Notes: generated from the sequence alone by a model not told the origin. DNA of 64,000 nucleotides from Lujinxingia litoralis (GCF_003260125.1 NZ_QHKO01000005.1:192228-256227); one strand, 5' to 3'; shown: positions 25,343 to 35,376, counted from the first letter of the stretch. Numbers and translations: made by a program.

Positions 25343-27337
25343 GTGAAGCAGGAAGATCCTCTGTGGAGAAACTCCGCGGCCCGACATGCTGCCGGGGAAC
25401 CCAGGCGAGTTGCAGTACTACCACCGGAGCTTGCCAACCAGATTGCTGCCGGGGAGGTCGTGGAACGCCCGGCTTCGGTGGTCAAAGAGCTGGTCGAAAA
25501 TAGCCTGGACGCCGGAGCGCGGCGTATTGAGGTGACGATCGAGGGGGGAGGGCGAGATCTGATCCGGGTTGAAGATGACGGGTGTGGTATGCGTCGGGAA
25601 GATGCACTCCGGGCGATCGAGCGTCACGCCACCAGCAAGATTGCCCGGGTCGATGATCTCTTTGCGATCGGTACGCTGGGGTTTCGGGGCGAAGCTGTGC
25701 CTTCGATTGCCTCGGTGGCGCGCATGGAGCTGTGCACCCGGCCGGCCGATCAGTTGGAGGGGACCCGGATTTATATCGCGGGGGGGGTGATGCAGGAGAT
25801 CGAAGACGTGGGGATGGCCGCCGGAACCTCGATTCTGGTTGAGGAGCTCTTTTTTAATACGCCGGCGCGGCTCAAATTTTTGAAGACTCCGGCTACGGAA
25901 ACCCGCCATATCACCGAGATGTTGGTGAGGGTGGGGCTGAGTCGGCCCGATGTGCGCATCAAGTTTGTGAAAGATGGCAAGTTGCGCCTGGATCTGCCGC
26001 AGGTGGACCGGCTCAAGGATCGGATTCTGGAGGTGCTTGGTCGCGAGGTTTACGACGATCTCTATCCGACCTTTGAGTACCCGGCGATCCATGGCGTGGT
26101 GTGCCGGGGGTATTTCTCTCGTCCGGGGCACTCTCAGCGTTCGCCGGGCAATATGTACACCTTCGTGAATGGTCGCTACGTCAATGACCGCACGATCCGT
26201 GCTGCCGTGACCGGGGCATATAAGCACCTGCTGGAGCGGGGCCGTTACCCCAGCGTGGTGCTTTTTATCGATGTGCCCTTCTCGATGGTGGATATCAACG
26301 TGCATCCGGCCAAAACCGAGGTGCGCTTTCACGATACCCAGCCGATCTATCGGGCCGTCTATCACGCGATTGCCGATGCGCTGGCCGAAGCGCCCTGGCT
26401 GGAGGGGGAGCCCTCCCGAAGTTATGCGCTTGGTGAGCGGCGCACGCTTTCGGGGCATCTGGCAGGGGGAGACGGCGAACGTGGGTCTACAGGCGGTGTT
26501 GACGAGGCGACGATGCTTCGACCGGGCGATGTAAAAATCGAGCCTTTGAACGTGCGGCATCGGCGTTTTTCGGAGCAGGACCGACTGGATCTGGGGGAAC
26601 TGCGCTCGCCATTCGCCTCGTCAGGTGGAGACGCCGGGCAGGGAGGGTTTTCGGCTCCGGGGCTTTCGCCGCTGATCGAACCGCCGCGCGTGGATCTGGG
26701 TGGGCTCGGTCGTCGTGCAGATTCGGGAGAGGACGGGCCGGTGGTGCGCGATGCGTACTTCTCTACCTTGCGGGTGATCGGTCAGTTTCGGCGAGCGTAC
26801 ATCGTCTGTGAGGATGCGTCCGGGTTGGTCATTATCGATCAGCATGCCGCGCATGAGCGGGTGGGGTTTGAGCGGCTTAAAAACCTCTTTAAGCACGAAC
26901 ATAAGGAGACGCAGCCGCTGCTCTTTCCGCTACGTATGGAGCTTGATGCCTTGCGCGCTGAGACGATGAGCGAATCTCAGGCGTTTTTTGCGCAGGCGGG
27001 CTTTGAAATCGAGCATTTCGGTGGGACGACCTACGTTCTAAAAGAAGTGCCGGCGGTGTTGCAGCGGGCTCCTCATGAAAAGATCATCAAAGACGCACTG
27101 GATGATCTTTCGAACTTCGGTGGCTCAAGCCGGGTTGAGGAGGCCATGGAGTCGGTGCTGAGTCGGATGGCCTGCCATTCGGTTGTGCGGGGCCCGACGC
27201 CGCTGAGTGCGGAGGAGTGCGATGGGTTGTTGGTGCAGATGGACCAGATTGACTTCCGGGCTAACTGCCCGCATGGCCGCCCGGTGTATTACCGAATCCC
27301 GTTGATGGAACTTGAAGAGGCATTTGATCGCCGATGA
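25343..27337 (+). CDS. mutL: DNA mismatch repair protein MutL
   Basis: This is about 664 residues. The GTG at 25343 is preferred (AGGGAG six bases upstream). The N-terminal GHKL ATPase has VVERPASVVKELVENSLDAG, VEDDGCGM and RHATSKI, followed by GTLGFRGEA. A Gly/Asp-rich linker spans about 350-480. The C-terminal dimerisation domain has DQHAAHERVGFE, which fits the endonuclease motif DQHA(X)2E(X)4E, and CPHGRP near the end, so this MutL probably nicks DNA itself as in MutH-less bacteria. It starts the mutL-miaA-hisC-cmk unit. Confidence 0.96.
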   Translation: MKQEDPLWRNSAARHAAGEPRRVAVLPPELANQIAAGEVVERPASVVKELVENSLDAGARRIEVTIEGGGRDLIRVEDDGCGMRREDALRAIERHATSKIARVDDLFAIGTLGFRGEAVPSIASVARMELCTRPADQLEGTRIYIAGGVMQEIEDVGMAAGTSILVEELFFNTPARLKFLKTPATETRHITEMLVRVGLSRPDVRIKFVKDGKLRLDLPQVDRLKDRILEVLGREVYDDLYPTFEYPAIHGVVCRGYFSRPGHSQRSPGNMYTFVNGRYVNDRTIRAAVTGAYKHLLERGRYPSVVLFIDVPFSMVDINVHPAKTEVRFHDTQPIYRAVYHAIADALAEAPWLEGEPSRSYALGERRTLSGHLAGGDGERGSTGGVDEATMLRPGDVKIEPLNVRHRRFSEQDRLDLGELRSPFASSGGDAGQGGFSAPGLSPLIEPPRVDLGGLGRRADSGEDGPVVRDAYFSTLRVIGQFRRAYIVCEDASGLVIIDQHAAHERVGFERLKNLFKHEHKETQPLLFPLRMELDALRAETMSESQAFFAQAGFEIEHFGGTTYVLKEVPAVLQRAPHEKIIKDALDDLSNFGGSSRVEEAMESVLSRMACHSVVRGPTPLSAEECDGLLVQMDQIDFRANCPHGRPVYYRIPLMELEEAFDRR

Positions 27338-28359
27338 TGGAGTTTGCCGATACACCTGAGAGCTACGAAGGGCTCACCCGTATTATCGCATTGGTCGGGC
27401 CCACCGGGGTGGGGAAGACCGCGTTTTCGCTGGCTCTGGCCGAGGCGCTCAATGCCGAGATTGTCAGTGTCGATAGCCTGCAGGTCTACCGCTACCTGGA
27501 CATCGGCACGGCCAAAGCCAGCCGGGAGGAGCGTGCCCGGGTGCCACATCATCTTATTGATGTGGTGAATCCGGATGAGGACTTTAATGCGGCGGACTTT
27601 CGCGTTCGGGCCAGCGAGGCGATCGAGTCGATTGTTGCACGTGGAAAAGTTCCGTTGCTGGTGGGGGGCACCGGTCTTTACGTACGTCTGTTGGTGCATG
27701 GTCTCTTTGAGGCGCCTCCCCCCAGTGAAGCGCTGCGTGCGCGGTATCGCGCGCTGGCGGATGAGCAAGGGGAGGAGCTACTTTATGAACGTCTTAAAGA
27801 CGTGGATCCGGAGCTGGCCGCACGTGTTCACGCCAATGACTTTGTGCGCGTGACGCGGGGGCTAGAGATCTTCGATCAGACGGGGATTCCCTTAAGTGAG
27901 CATCAACGTCGTCATCGTTTTCAGAAGCCGCACTATCATGCGTTGAAGATCGCGTTGATACGCCCGCGTCCAGAACTTTATGAGCGCATCAACCAGCGGG
28001 TCGATCAGATGGTGGCGCTGGGGCTGGAGGAGGAATACCGCGAGCTCCTGGCGCGGGGTTACGGTCCGCAGCACAAGCCGATGCAAAGTTTGGGGTATCG
28101 CCAGATGGGGGAACACCTGCTCCAGGGACGGCCACTGGAGGAGGCCATTCAAGAGATCAAGCAGCAGACCCGGCGCTATGCCAAACAGCAGATCTCCTGG
28201 TTTCGTGGTGAGCCTCAGACCCACTGGGCGATGGCGCCGCTCTTGCGTGCCGGGGCGCTTCCCGAGGTGATCGAGAGGGACCTCAGGAGCTTTGTCGGCG
28301 GTGGAAAACCCGCGCTTGAATGGGCCCAGATCGACCCGTATAACGTGGAGCGCGCGTAG
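27334..28359 (+). CDS. miaA: tRNA dimethylallyltransferase MiaA
   Basis: This is a 341-residue enzyme that transfers the dimethylallyl group to N6 of A37 in tRNAs reading UNN codons. The P-loop GPTGVGKTAFS (about residue 22), the conserved DSLQVYRYLDIGTAK and VPHHLIDV are all in place. GGTGLYVR and the QTRRYAKQQISWFRG region follow in order. The ATG overlaps the mutL stop (ATGA), indicating translational coupling. Confidence 0.97.
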   Translation: MMEFADTPESYEGLTRIIALVGPTGVGKTAFSLALAEALNAEIVSVDSLQVYRYLDIGTAKASREERARVPHHLIDVVNPDEDFNAADFRVRASEAIESIVARGKVPLLVGGTGLYVRLLVHGLFEAPPPSEALRARYRALADEQGEELLYERLKDVDPELAARVHANDFVRVTRGLEIFDQTGIPLSEHQRRHRFQKPHYHALKIALIRPRPELYERINQRVDQMVALGLEEEYRELLARGYGPQHKPMQSLGYRQMGEHLLQGRPLEEAIQEIKQQTRRYAKQQISWFRGEPQTHWAMAPLLRAGALPEVIERDLRSFVGGGKPALEWAQIDPYNVERA

Positions 28360-28394
28360 CGCTCCCACCCGGAAAGATAGCGAAAAGAGGTACG

Positions 28395-29519
28395 ATGAAG
28401 GCGTTAGTCGGAGAGCATATCGAGACGCTCAAGCCCTACGTCCCCGGCAAACCTATTGAGGAGCTGGAGCGAGAACTGGGCATTGAAGGGTCGATTAAAC
28501 TGGCCAGCAATGAAAACCCGCTGGGACCCAGTCCGAAGGCCACCGAGGCGGCGCGCGCGCTGCTGGAGAAGGGGCATATCTACCCGGACGGCGCCGCTCA
28601 CCGTCTGCGTGCGGCGGTGGCGAAGTTTCACGGTGTGAGTCCCGATGAGGTGATTACCGGGAACGGATCAAATGAAGTGCTGACCATCGCGGTACGCACC
28701 TTCTGCACGGCCGACGATGAGGCGGTGGTGTCGCAGTATAGTTTTGCGGCGTACCCGATCATCTGCCAGGCGCAGGGTATGACGATTCACCGCGCGCCGA
28801 TGAAGGAGCCCTTGACCTTCGATCTTAAGGCGATGGCCGAGACGATCACGCCGAAGACGAAGATCGTGTTCGTGGCAAACCCCAACAACCCCACCGGGAC
28901 GTATGTGCCGGCCGATGAGCTGCGCTGGTTTCTCGGGGAAGTGCCCGACGATGTGATCGTGGTGGTGGACGAGGCCTACCACGAGTACGTGCAGGCCGAG
29001 GATTACGCCAGCGCGGAAACGATGCGTGATGTGCACGAGCGGCTCATCATCTGTCGTACCTTTAGTAAGTGTTATGGTCTGGCGGGTATTCGGGCCGGCT
29101 ATGGCATCGCACCGGCAGCGTTGATCGATCGCATGAACCGTGTGCGGGAGCCCTTCAACGTGAACTTGCTCGCTCAGGATGCCGCGGCCGCTGCGCTGGA
29201 TGATCTGGCGTTTGTTGAGCGCTCGGTCGCCATCAATGAAGAGGGGCGGGGCATCCTTGAAGAGGGGCTTTCGGCCCTGGCCGATAGTGGCGTGAGCTGG
29301 ATTCCCAGCCAGACCAACTTCTTGCTCGTGAAAGTGCCGGTGGAGGGCGTGAAGGTCTACGATGCGCTCCTGCGTAAGGGCGTGATCGTGCGGCCGATGG
29401 CGGGCTACGGTCTGGGAGATTATGTGCGCATTTCGATCGGTACGCCCGATGAGGTGAGGCGTTGCCTGAACTCTCTTTACGAGGTCCTTCCGACGCTTGT
29501 GCAAAGGGAGGAGGCGTGA
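28395..29519 (+). CDS. hisC: Histidinol-phosphate aminotransferase
   Basis: This is a 374-residue PLP enzyme of histidine biosynthesis that converts imidazole acetol phosphate to histidinol phosphate. Fold-type I landmarks are SNENPLGPSP near the N-terminus, ITGNGSNEV, NPNNPTGTY, VVDEAYHEY and the PLP-Lys site TFSKCYGLAGIRAGYG. No other his genes are nearby. AAGAGGT precedes the start. The last bases overlap the GTG of cmk. Activity towards other aromatic amino acids is possible in this subfamily. Confidence 0.93.
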   Translation: MKALVGEHIETLKPYVPGKPIEELERELGIEGSIKLASNENPLGPSPKATEAARALLEKGHIYPDGAAHRLRAAVAKFHGVSPDEVITGNGSNEVLTIAVRTFCTADDEAVVSQYSFAAYPIICQAQGMTIHRAPMKEPLTFDLKAMAETITPKTKIVFVANPNNPTGTYVPADELRWFLGEVPDDVIVVVDEAYHEYVQAEDYASAETMRDVHERLIICRTFSKCYGLAGIRAGYGIAPAALIDRMNRVREPFNVNLLAQDAAAAALDDLAFVERSVAINEEGRGILEEGLSALADSGVSWIPSQTNFLLVKVPVEGVKVYDALLRKGVIVRPMAGYGLGDYVRISIGTPDEVRRCLNSLYEVLPTLVQREEA

Positions 29520-30184
29520 TTGTAGCTATTGATGGGCCTGCTGGTGCTGGCAAATCGACGATCGCGCGGGCGCTTGCCGAACGTCTGGGGTTTCAGCTGG
29601 TAGATACCGGCGCGATGTATCGGGCCGTGGCGTTTGAGTCTTCTGCATCCGGGGTGGATCTGGCCGATGCCGAGGCGGTAGCGGAGATCGCCCGGAGTCT
29701 GCGTTTTGAGTTTAAGTTTGAAGATGGCGAGAACGTCATCTACTGCAACGGCCGCGCGCTGCACCAGGAGATCCGCAGCGCGGAAGTTAGCCGTAATGCC
29801 AGCGTGATCTCGGCACATCCCCAGGTGCGAGAAGAGCTGGTCTCTCAGCAACGCCAGGTCGGGCGAGAGCGCTCCAGCGTGCTGGAAGGGCGTGATATCG
29901 GGACGGTGGTGTTTCCCGACGCCGAACTCAAGGTGTTCATCACGGCGTCGCCGGAGGTACGCGCCCATCGGCGGGTAGAGCAGATGCGTCAGGCCGGGGA
30001 GGTTGTGGACGTGGCTCAGGTGCTCAGTGAGATCGTGGCGCGTGATCGTCGCGACTCGGAGCGGAAGATCGCGCCGTTGAAGAAGGCCGAAGATGCCCTG
30101 GGCATCGACTCCACTGAGGCTTCGGTGGACGCGATCGTCAACGCGTTGTGTGAGCGCATCGCCGAGTTGCGTCCCGACGCCTGA
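29516..30184 (+). CDS. cmk: Cytidylate kinase
   Basis: This is 222 residues from the GTG at 29516, which overlaps the hisC stop (GTGA) and has GGGAGGAGG just upstream. It phosphorylates CMP and dCMP. The P-loop GPAGAGKSTIA is at the N-terminus, followed by VDTGAMYRAVA, the ISAHPQVREELVSQQR region, VLEGRDIGTVVFPDA and the Arg-rich RDRRDSER lid. In many bacteria cmk is next to rpsA; here rpsA lies about 3 kb away on the other strand. Confidence 0.97.
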   Translation: MIVAIDGPAGAGKSTIARALAERLGFQLVDTGAMYRAVAFESSASGVDLADAEAVAEIARSLRFEFKFEDGENVIYCNGRALHQEIRSAEVSRNASVISAHPQVREELVSQQRQVGRERSSVLEGRDIGTVVFPDAELKVFITASPEVRAHRRVEQMRQAGEVVDVAQVLSEIVARDRRDSERKIAPLKKAEDALGIDSTEASVDAIVNALCERIAELRPDA

Positions 30185-30187
30185 GAT

Positions 30188-30667
30188 TTAGCGATCAAAA
30201 TGGGCGGGGGCTGGATCCCCGCCGATGAAGACTTCGTCGGGGTAGTTCGACATCAGCTCCGGGCGCCGGGTTGGGTCGATGTAGCGGAGCTCAAGGCTCT
30301 CGCCATCAAGCCCGCCCAGCGTGCCGCCGAGCACTTCGACGGCAAAGACGATGACCACCGATTCCAGGTGGTCGCCGTTGGGGTAGGTGACGCGAAAGCC
30401 ACGGCGATCGCCACCGTAAACGCCCAAAATGTGGGTGGGGCGCACCTCGAGTCCGGTCTCTTCGTAGACTTCGCGCACGATTGCTGTGGCCGGGGATTCG
30501 CCGGGATCGATGGTTCCGGAGGGCAGGGTCCAGAGCCCGTTGTCACTGCGGCGTTGAAAGAGTACCCGGTGGTGCTCATCGCGCACGACAGCGGCAACGG
30601 CAGGGACAAAAAGCAGGTCGTGGCCGACCTTCTCGCGGAGTCCTTTCAAAAAGTCGGAGATCGGCAT
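30188..30667 (-). CDS. NUDIX hydrolase
   Basis: This is a 159-residue protein with a complete Nudix box: Gly, then Glu in GTIDPGESPATA, then REVYEETGLE (about residues 50-73). It should cleave a nucleoside diphosphate-linked substrate with Mg2+. The specific substrate cannot be told. The N-terminal helix MPISDFLKGLREKVGHDLLF followed by AVAAVVRDEHHRVLFQRR is typical of the ADP-ribose/MutT-like group. It lies 5 bases downstream of the ArsA-like ATPase gene on the same strand, so it is likely in one transcript. Confidence 0.93.
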   Translation of the reverse strand: MPISDFLKGLREKVGHDLLFVPAVAAVVRDEHHRVLFQRRSDNGLWTLPSGTIDPGESPATAIVREVYEETGLEVRPTHILGVYGGDRRGFRVTYPNGDHLESVVIVFAVEVLGGTLGGLDGESLELRYIDPTRRPELMSNYPDEVFIGGDPAPAHFDR

Positions 30668-30672
30668 GAGGT

Positions 30673-31887
30673 TTATCCCTGCGCCGTGCCCGTCTGTGGC
30701 GGGGAGTCGATCGGGGTAATGAAGTCGCTGAGTCGAAGCAGATTGCTCAGGTTATGCACGTCTTCTCCCAGGAGTGGGATCAGCCGGAGGGCCTCTTCGC
30801 CCACGCGGGCGGCCAGGCCGGCGATGGCCTCGCGATCGCGAATGGCCAGGCGAGCGAGTTGAAGGTAGTGGGTCTCCAGCCGTTGGCGCAGACCTCGGAT
30901 CTGGGTCGATGTGGCGCCGTGGTCACCCGATGTAAGCAACGCATCGAGATCGGCGTCTTCGATTTTGGCGATGTCTTCCGGGTGAAAGCGCGGGATGACG
31001 CGGTTGATGATGAAGAAGTCCGCGCGTTGGTCGAGCTGGCCGAGTTTTTCGTGGAAATACACCGCTTCTTTCATACGCCGGGGGTCGGCGCTGGTGATCA
31101 CAAAGAAATGCGTGAGCGGGTCGCGCAAGATGAACTCAATGAGTTCGCCGTTTTGTTGCAGGGCTTCCTGCAGGTAGTGGAAGGTGTCAAAGAACTCCAC
31201 CAGATCGTTGACGAAGCTCTCGCCGAGAACGCGTGAGATCAGGCCGAGCACAACGGATCCCGGGTTGAAGACCCGTCCGAGCAGACCGCTGCGCCGGTTG
31301 GGCAAGAACCACTTGATAATGCGCTCATCAAAGAAGGTGCTTGCTCGCCCCGGGGTTTCGAGAAACTCCAGGGCGTTTTTGGTCGGCGGTGTATCCAGAA
31401 TGACCAGGTCGAAGTAGCCGCCGGTGTACAGATCGTGGAGTTTCTCCAGGGCCATGTACTCCTGCATTCCGTGTAGCGCGGAGGAGAGCAGGCGGTAGAT
31501 GTTGTTTTCTTTGGCGCGGGCCAGTGCCCCTTTGTCGGGAGCGTGGCGGGTGACCATGTCGTCGAAGGTTTTTTCGGCGTCGAGCATCATTGCCCAGAGT
31601 TCACCGCCCTGGTCCTCCCCTCCGGCCATGGCGAGCGCGTCGCTCAGATCGATTTGCTGGGGATCGTTGGTGAGATCGTCGAGCCCCAGGCTGTTGGCCA
31701 GGCGCTTCGCCGGATCGATCGTCATGACGATGGTCTTGCGGCCGGCCATCGCCGCGCGGAGACCGATGGCGGCCGAGGTGGTTGTTTTGCCTACCCCGCC
31801 AGGTCCGACGCAGACGATGAGACGGCCGGAGTCGAGAAGATCGCGAAGCGTGGAGGCGTTGGGGTCGGGGCTGCTACTGGCTGTCAC
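30673..31887 (-). CDS. ArsA/GET3-family ATPase (first of a pair)
   Basis: This is a 404-residue P-loop ATPase of the SIMIBI class. The deviant Walker A CVGPGGVGKTTTSAAIG is near residue 32, followed by VMTIDPAKRLANSLG (A-loop/switch I) and VILDTPPT (switch II, Walker B). Later regions include FVITSADPRRMKEA and FFIINRV. There are no arsenic-binding cysteines typical of arsenite pumps, and no ars genes nearby. It is co-directional with a second homologue 20 bases upstream, and such unfused pairs may form heterodimers. The client or role is unknown. Confidence 0.92.
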   Translation of the reverse strand: MTASSSPDPNASTLRDLLDSGRLIVCVGPGGVGKTTTSAAIGLRAAMAGRKTIVMTIDPAKRLANSLGLDDLTNDPQQIDLSDALAMAGGEDQGGELWAMMLDAEKTFDDMVTRHAPDKGALARAKENNIYRLLSSALHGMQEYMALEKLHDLYTGGYFDLVILDTPPTKNALEFLETPGRASTFFDERIIKWFLPNRRSGLLGRVFNPGSVVLGLISRVLGESFVNDLVEFFDTFHYLQEALQQNGELIEFILRDPLTHFFVITSADPRRMKEAVYFHEKLGQLDQRADFFIINRVIPRFHPEDIAKIEDADLDALLTSGDHGATSTQIRGLRQRLETHYLQLARLAIRDREAIAGLAARVGEEALRLIPLLGEDVHNLSNLLRLSDFITPIDSPPQTGTAQG

Positions 31888-31907
31888 CGAGGGGCTCCTG
31901 GGGGCGC

Positions 31908-32918
31908 TTAGAGGGCCAGAGGTTCGGGAGTGGAGGAGTCGCCACCGGTCAGCTGATCGGCAACGCGGTTGACCACGTCGGTCCCCGCGCCTTCGTAAAA
32001 GATCGGCAGCTCGACCACGGGGACATTGACGCGTTGGCGGAGTTCGCCGAGGTAGCGCTGATCGCGGTCGTGCCAGCCCAGGGCCAGGGCATTTCCTTCG
32101 ACCAGTCTGGCCAGGGCATCGCGCTCGTCGGTGGGTTCTTCGTCGAAGAGCAAAGAGCTGGTGCGAGGCGACTCGGCGCGTACGCGCGTGAGGAGCGCAT
32201 CGAAGAGTGGACGATCGTCGTCGTGCAGGGGCGCGCGGTGAACCATGTTGGCAAGGGCCAGGGTCAGCGGGCGACCGAGGACCTGGCGCAGGTTTGTGGC
32301 GAGTTCAATGGTCTCGTTGACCGGCATCTCCTCGGGGAGGCAGACCGCAACGATGGCGGTTAAGCTGGCGTCGTTGACCAACTCTGCCACCTGCGCGGTC
32401 ATCTTCGCGATGGGGCCGATGCCGCGCATCATGCCGTTCATGGTGGCCGGGACATTTAAGAAGGTCACGGCGTGCCCGCTGGCCGGAAGATCGACGATGA
32501 TGTGATCGTAGCGGGGTTTGCCCGCATCTTCGGCTTCGTAGAAGACGCGGATCTGATCGAGGATGGTGACCTCATTGACCGAAGGGGCCGCCTTAAAAAA
32601 GACCCGGGCCACGCGGTTGTTGATCACCGCCCGAGCCACGCGTTCGCCAGGCACAAAGCGGGTGAGTGTGGCAACAAAACAGTCTTCGGCGGTCAGGTTG
32701 GCGGCCGAGAGGGTGGGGCTGATTTCGGTCGGGGTGAGGCCTTTGCCCTGGTAGCCATAGAGGTCTTCCATGGCCGAGAAGGTGTCGGTTTCCAGCACCA
32801 GAGTTCGGCGACCGGTGGAAGCCAGGGCTTTGCCCAGGGCGGCGGTGACGGTGCTCTTGCCGACGCCACCTTTGCCGGTGACAAAGATCAAGCGCTTGTC
32901 GAGAAGGGGGTCCAGCAT
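31908..32918 (-). CDS. ArsA/GET3-family ATPase (second of a pair)
   Basis: This is 335 residues from the ATG at 32918 (AAGGAA upstream). The deviant Walker A FVTGKGGVGKSTVTAALG is near residue 12, followed by VLETDTFSAMEDLYGY and the switch II sequence HIIVDLPASGHA. It shares the fold of its downstream neighbour but differs in the A-loop (ETDT versus TIDPAKR) and in the C-terminal half. It is the first gene of a leftward ATPase-ATPase-NUDIX group. Proteins of this family load metals or membrane proteins; here no cargo gene is recognisable. Confidence 0.9.
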   Translation of the reverse strand: MLDPLLDKRLIFVTGKGGVGKSTVTAALGKALASTGRRTLVLETDTFSAMEDLYGYQGKGLTPTEISPTLSAANLTAEDCFVATLTRFVPGERVARAVINNRVARVFFKAAPSVNEVTILDQIRVFYEAEDAGKPRYDHIIVDLPASGHAVTFLNVPATMNGMMRGIGPIAKMTAQVAELVNDASLTAIVAVCLPEEMPVNETIELATNLRQVLGRPLTLALANMVHRAPLHDDDRPLFDALLTRVRAESPRTSSLLFDEEPTDERDALARLVEGNALALGWHDRDQRYLGELRQRVNVPVVELPIFYEGAGTDVVNRVADQLTGGDSSTPEPLAL

Positions 32919-33082
32919 CGTAGGGAAGTTCCTTGCACTGCGGGCCAAAACAACAGGGACAAGCTAGCGACATCGGTGCAGTGGGCAACGTCAAATATCA
33001 AGGGCGGGGCTCCGGGGCCATCTGGTTGTAGAGAGGCACCCGCGAGGTGTCAATGAGGCAGGAAGGCAGGGCCGGGGGGCAA

Positions 33083-33120
33083 TAAAACGCAACAAGGCGG
33101 CCCCGATAAGGGGGCCGCCT
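33083..33120 (-). terminator. Terminator downstream of rpsA
   Basis: A 10-bp perfect stem AGGCGGCCCC/GGGGCCGCCT (33095-33104 with 33111-33120) is followed, on the minus strand, by a T-rich stretch (positions 33094-33081). It closes the rpsA transcript. Confidence 0.8.
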
Positions 33121-33177
33121 CGCATCAAAAAGGCGCTACGGGGTGCAACCTCCGCAGGAGAGGTCGCACCGGGAGGA

Positions 33178-34893
33178 TTACTCCTCTTCGTCGCCCGTCA
33201 GATCGCCGAGCTTGCCCTTGAGCAGGTCGCCGAGCTGCGCGGTGGCGCCACTTTCTTCGGCGTACTCGCGCAGGTGACCCGACTCCGAACGACGCACGAA
33301 GTTCTTGATCGACAGCGCGATTTTGCGCTCCTTGGGATCGACGCTGATGACTTCGACCTTGTGCTCTTCGCCAACCTTGACGACTTCGCTCGGGTTCTCG
33401 ATGCGCTCGTCAGCCAGCTCGGAGATGTGGATGAGCCCTTCGATGCCTTCTTCCACTTCCGCAAACGCACCGAAGTCGGTGAGCTTGGTGATGGTGGCGT
33501 CGACAATCTTGCCCGGCGGGTAACGCTGGGGCAGGGTCTCCCACGGATCGCTTTCCAGCTGCTTGATGCCCAGGCTGAAGCGCTCGTTCTCGACGTCGAT
33601 GTTGAGCACGACCGCTTCGACTTCCTGACCCACTTCGTAGATTTCGGAGGGGTGACGGATCTTCTGGGTCCAGCTGATGTCGCTGATGTGGACCAGGCCG
33701 TCGATGCCTTCCTCGATGCCCACGAAGATACCGAAGTCGGTGATGTTGCGGATCTTGCCCAGGATGCGGGTACCGACCGGGTAACGATCTTCGAGAAGGG
33801 TCCAGGGGTTGGGCTCGACCTGCTTGATGCCCAGGCTGACCTTCTTGGCGTCGGTGTCCAGGTTGAGCACGACGCAGCGAATGATTTCGCCTTCGCTGAC
33901 CACGCGGTTGGGGTGCTTGATGCGGCGAGTCCAGCTCATCTCACTGATGTGGACAAGACCTTCGATGCCTTCTTCCAGCTCCACGAAGGCACCGTAGTCG
34001 ATGAGGCTGACCACGCGACCCAGGACGTGCGCGCCGTCGGGGTAGCGATCCTCGGCACCTTCCCACGGATCGGGGGTAAGCTGCTTGTAGCCCAGGCTGA
34101 CGCGCTCGCTTTCCGGGCTGAACTTGAGGACTTTGACCTGGATTTCGTCGCCGACGTTGAAGAGCTCGGTGGGGTGCGAGACGCGGCCCCAGCTCATGTC
34201 GGTGATGTGCAGCAGGCCGTCGATGCCGCCCAGGTCCACGAAGGCACCGTAGTCGGTAAGGTTCTTGACGATACCGTCGATGACCGCACCAGCCTTGAGC
34301 TTCTCGAGGGTCTTCTTCTTGAGCTCGGCGCGCTCTTTCTCAAGCAGGGCGCGGCGGCTAAGCACGATGTTGCCACGCTGCTTGTTGAACTTGATGATCT
34401 TGAACGCGAATTCCTGGCCGATGTACTTGTCGAGGTTGCGCGTGGGGCGCAGTTCGACCTGGCTGCCGGGGAGGAACGCCTTGACGCCGATGTCGACCTG
34501 GAGGCCGCCTTTGACGCGGTTGGTGATCGTACCGCGGACCAGCTCGTCGGCTTCGGCCTTCTCGCTGATGATCTCCCAGACCTTCATGCGATCGGCGCGC
34601 TCCTTGGAGAGGATGCACTGACCCGACTCGTCCTCGCGCTTCTCAAGCAGGACGTCGACATCATCGCCGGCGCTGACGGTGACTTCACCTTTCTCGTTGA
34701 TGAACTCCGAGAGGTCGATGCGGCCTTCGGACTTAAATCCGATGTCGACGAGCACGTAGTCTTCGCCCACTTCGAGCACGCGACCGGTGGTGATCTCGTT
34801 TTCGCGCACCGCACTGGTGAAGTCTTCGTGGGTGTCGAGCAGCGCCGCGAAGTCATCGGTGGTTGGGAAGTTTTGGTTTTCTTGAACAGTCAT
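33178..34893 (-). CDS. rpsA: 30S ribosomal protein S1
   Basis: This is a 571-residue protein with six S1 RNA-binding domains. The first two (about residues 30-190) are divergent. The later four carry the repeated motif [60 protein letters not shown] and [21 protein letters not shown]1 binds mRNA leaders on the 30S subunit and initiates translation of structured messages. The ATG at 34893 is preceded by AAGG. A 7-bp hairpin lies 18 bases upstream. It ends in the acidic tail DLTGDEEE. Confidence 0.97.
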   Translation of the reverse strand: MTVQENQNFPTTDDFAALLDTHEDFTSAVRENEITTGRVLEVGEDYVLVDIGFKSEGRIDLSEFINEKGEVTVSAGDDVDVLLEKREDESGQCILSKERADRMKVWEIISEKAEADELVRGTITNRVKGGLQVDIGVKAFLPGSQVELRPTRNLDKYIGQEFAFKIIKFNKQRGNIVLSRRALLEKERAELKKKTLEKLKAGAVIDGIVKNLTDYGAFVDLGGIDGLLHITDMSWGRVSHPTELFNVGDEIQVKVLKFSPESERVSLGYKQLTPDPWEGAEDRYPDGAHVLGRVVSLIDYGAFVELEEGIEGLVHISEMSWTRRIKHPNRVVSEGEIIRCVVLNLDTDAKKVSLGIKQVEPNPWTLLEDRYPVGTRILGKIRNITDFGIFVGIEEGIDGLVHISDISWTQKIRHPSEIYEVGQEVEAVVLNIDVENERFSLGIKQLESDPWETLPQRYPPGKIVDATITKLTDFGAFAEVEEGIEGLIHISELADERIENPSEVVKVGEEHKVEVISVDPKERKIALSIKNFVRRSESGHLREYAEESGATAQLGDLLKGKLGDLTGDEEE

Positions 34894-35376
34894 TGACGAC
34901 CTTGGACATATCGCTCCGAGGAGCGACGGTTGGTTCTGGGAAGATGCGCCCGCTGGCCACCATGGCCGGCGTCTCGAAGAAGGCGACCTTCGCCGTTCAG
35001 TCAGTTATGCGCCTCGGGTCCGCGGCGTGGATAAGGTTGAGGTGGTGATCCCGGGTTGCGGGCGCACCCCACGCGTGTTCGCGGACATGGCGGCGACGCC
35101 GGAAGTTAACGACGAGATTTGAGGTTGTCAACGTGTGGACGGCGATATTTTTGCCCGCGCTACGTCGGCGTGGGGTGGCGAGTTGGTGTCGGTGGCCCGA
35201 CGGCGCCGGAGTGGGGGGAGGGCCGGGACGTTGAGGCGTTGTGGCGCCAAGCCGGAGAGGGCTTGGGGAAGATGTTCAAGTAGGGGCGGTGGCGGTTGTG
35301 AAATGGCGCGCGAGCCCTATGATGGCGGCGTAACCCGAGGATGTTGACGCCTACTGTTTAGTTATAAGGAGCGAGC
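34894..35376. other. Intergenic region between divergent rpsA and the PLP enzyme gene
   Basis: About 480 bases hold no convincing gene. A perfect inverted repeat TCGCTCC-GA-GGAGCGA lies at 34911-34926 in the rpsA leader. On the right, TAAGGAG (35365-35371) is the ribosome binding site for the gene at 35377. The middle is G-rich on the plus strand. No known riboswitch motif for methionine metabolism is recognisable to me. Confidence 0.5.

Noticed and set aside
33274..34896. Long plus-strand frame opposite rpsA
   Set aside because: It is an Asp/Val-rich shadow of the S1 repeats with no protein-like features.
35135..35347. 70-codon frame between rpsA and the PLP gene
   Set aside because: It is Arg/Gly-rich with no ribosome binding site; it looks like noncoding GC-rich sequence.
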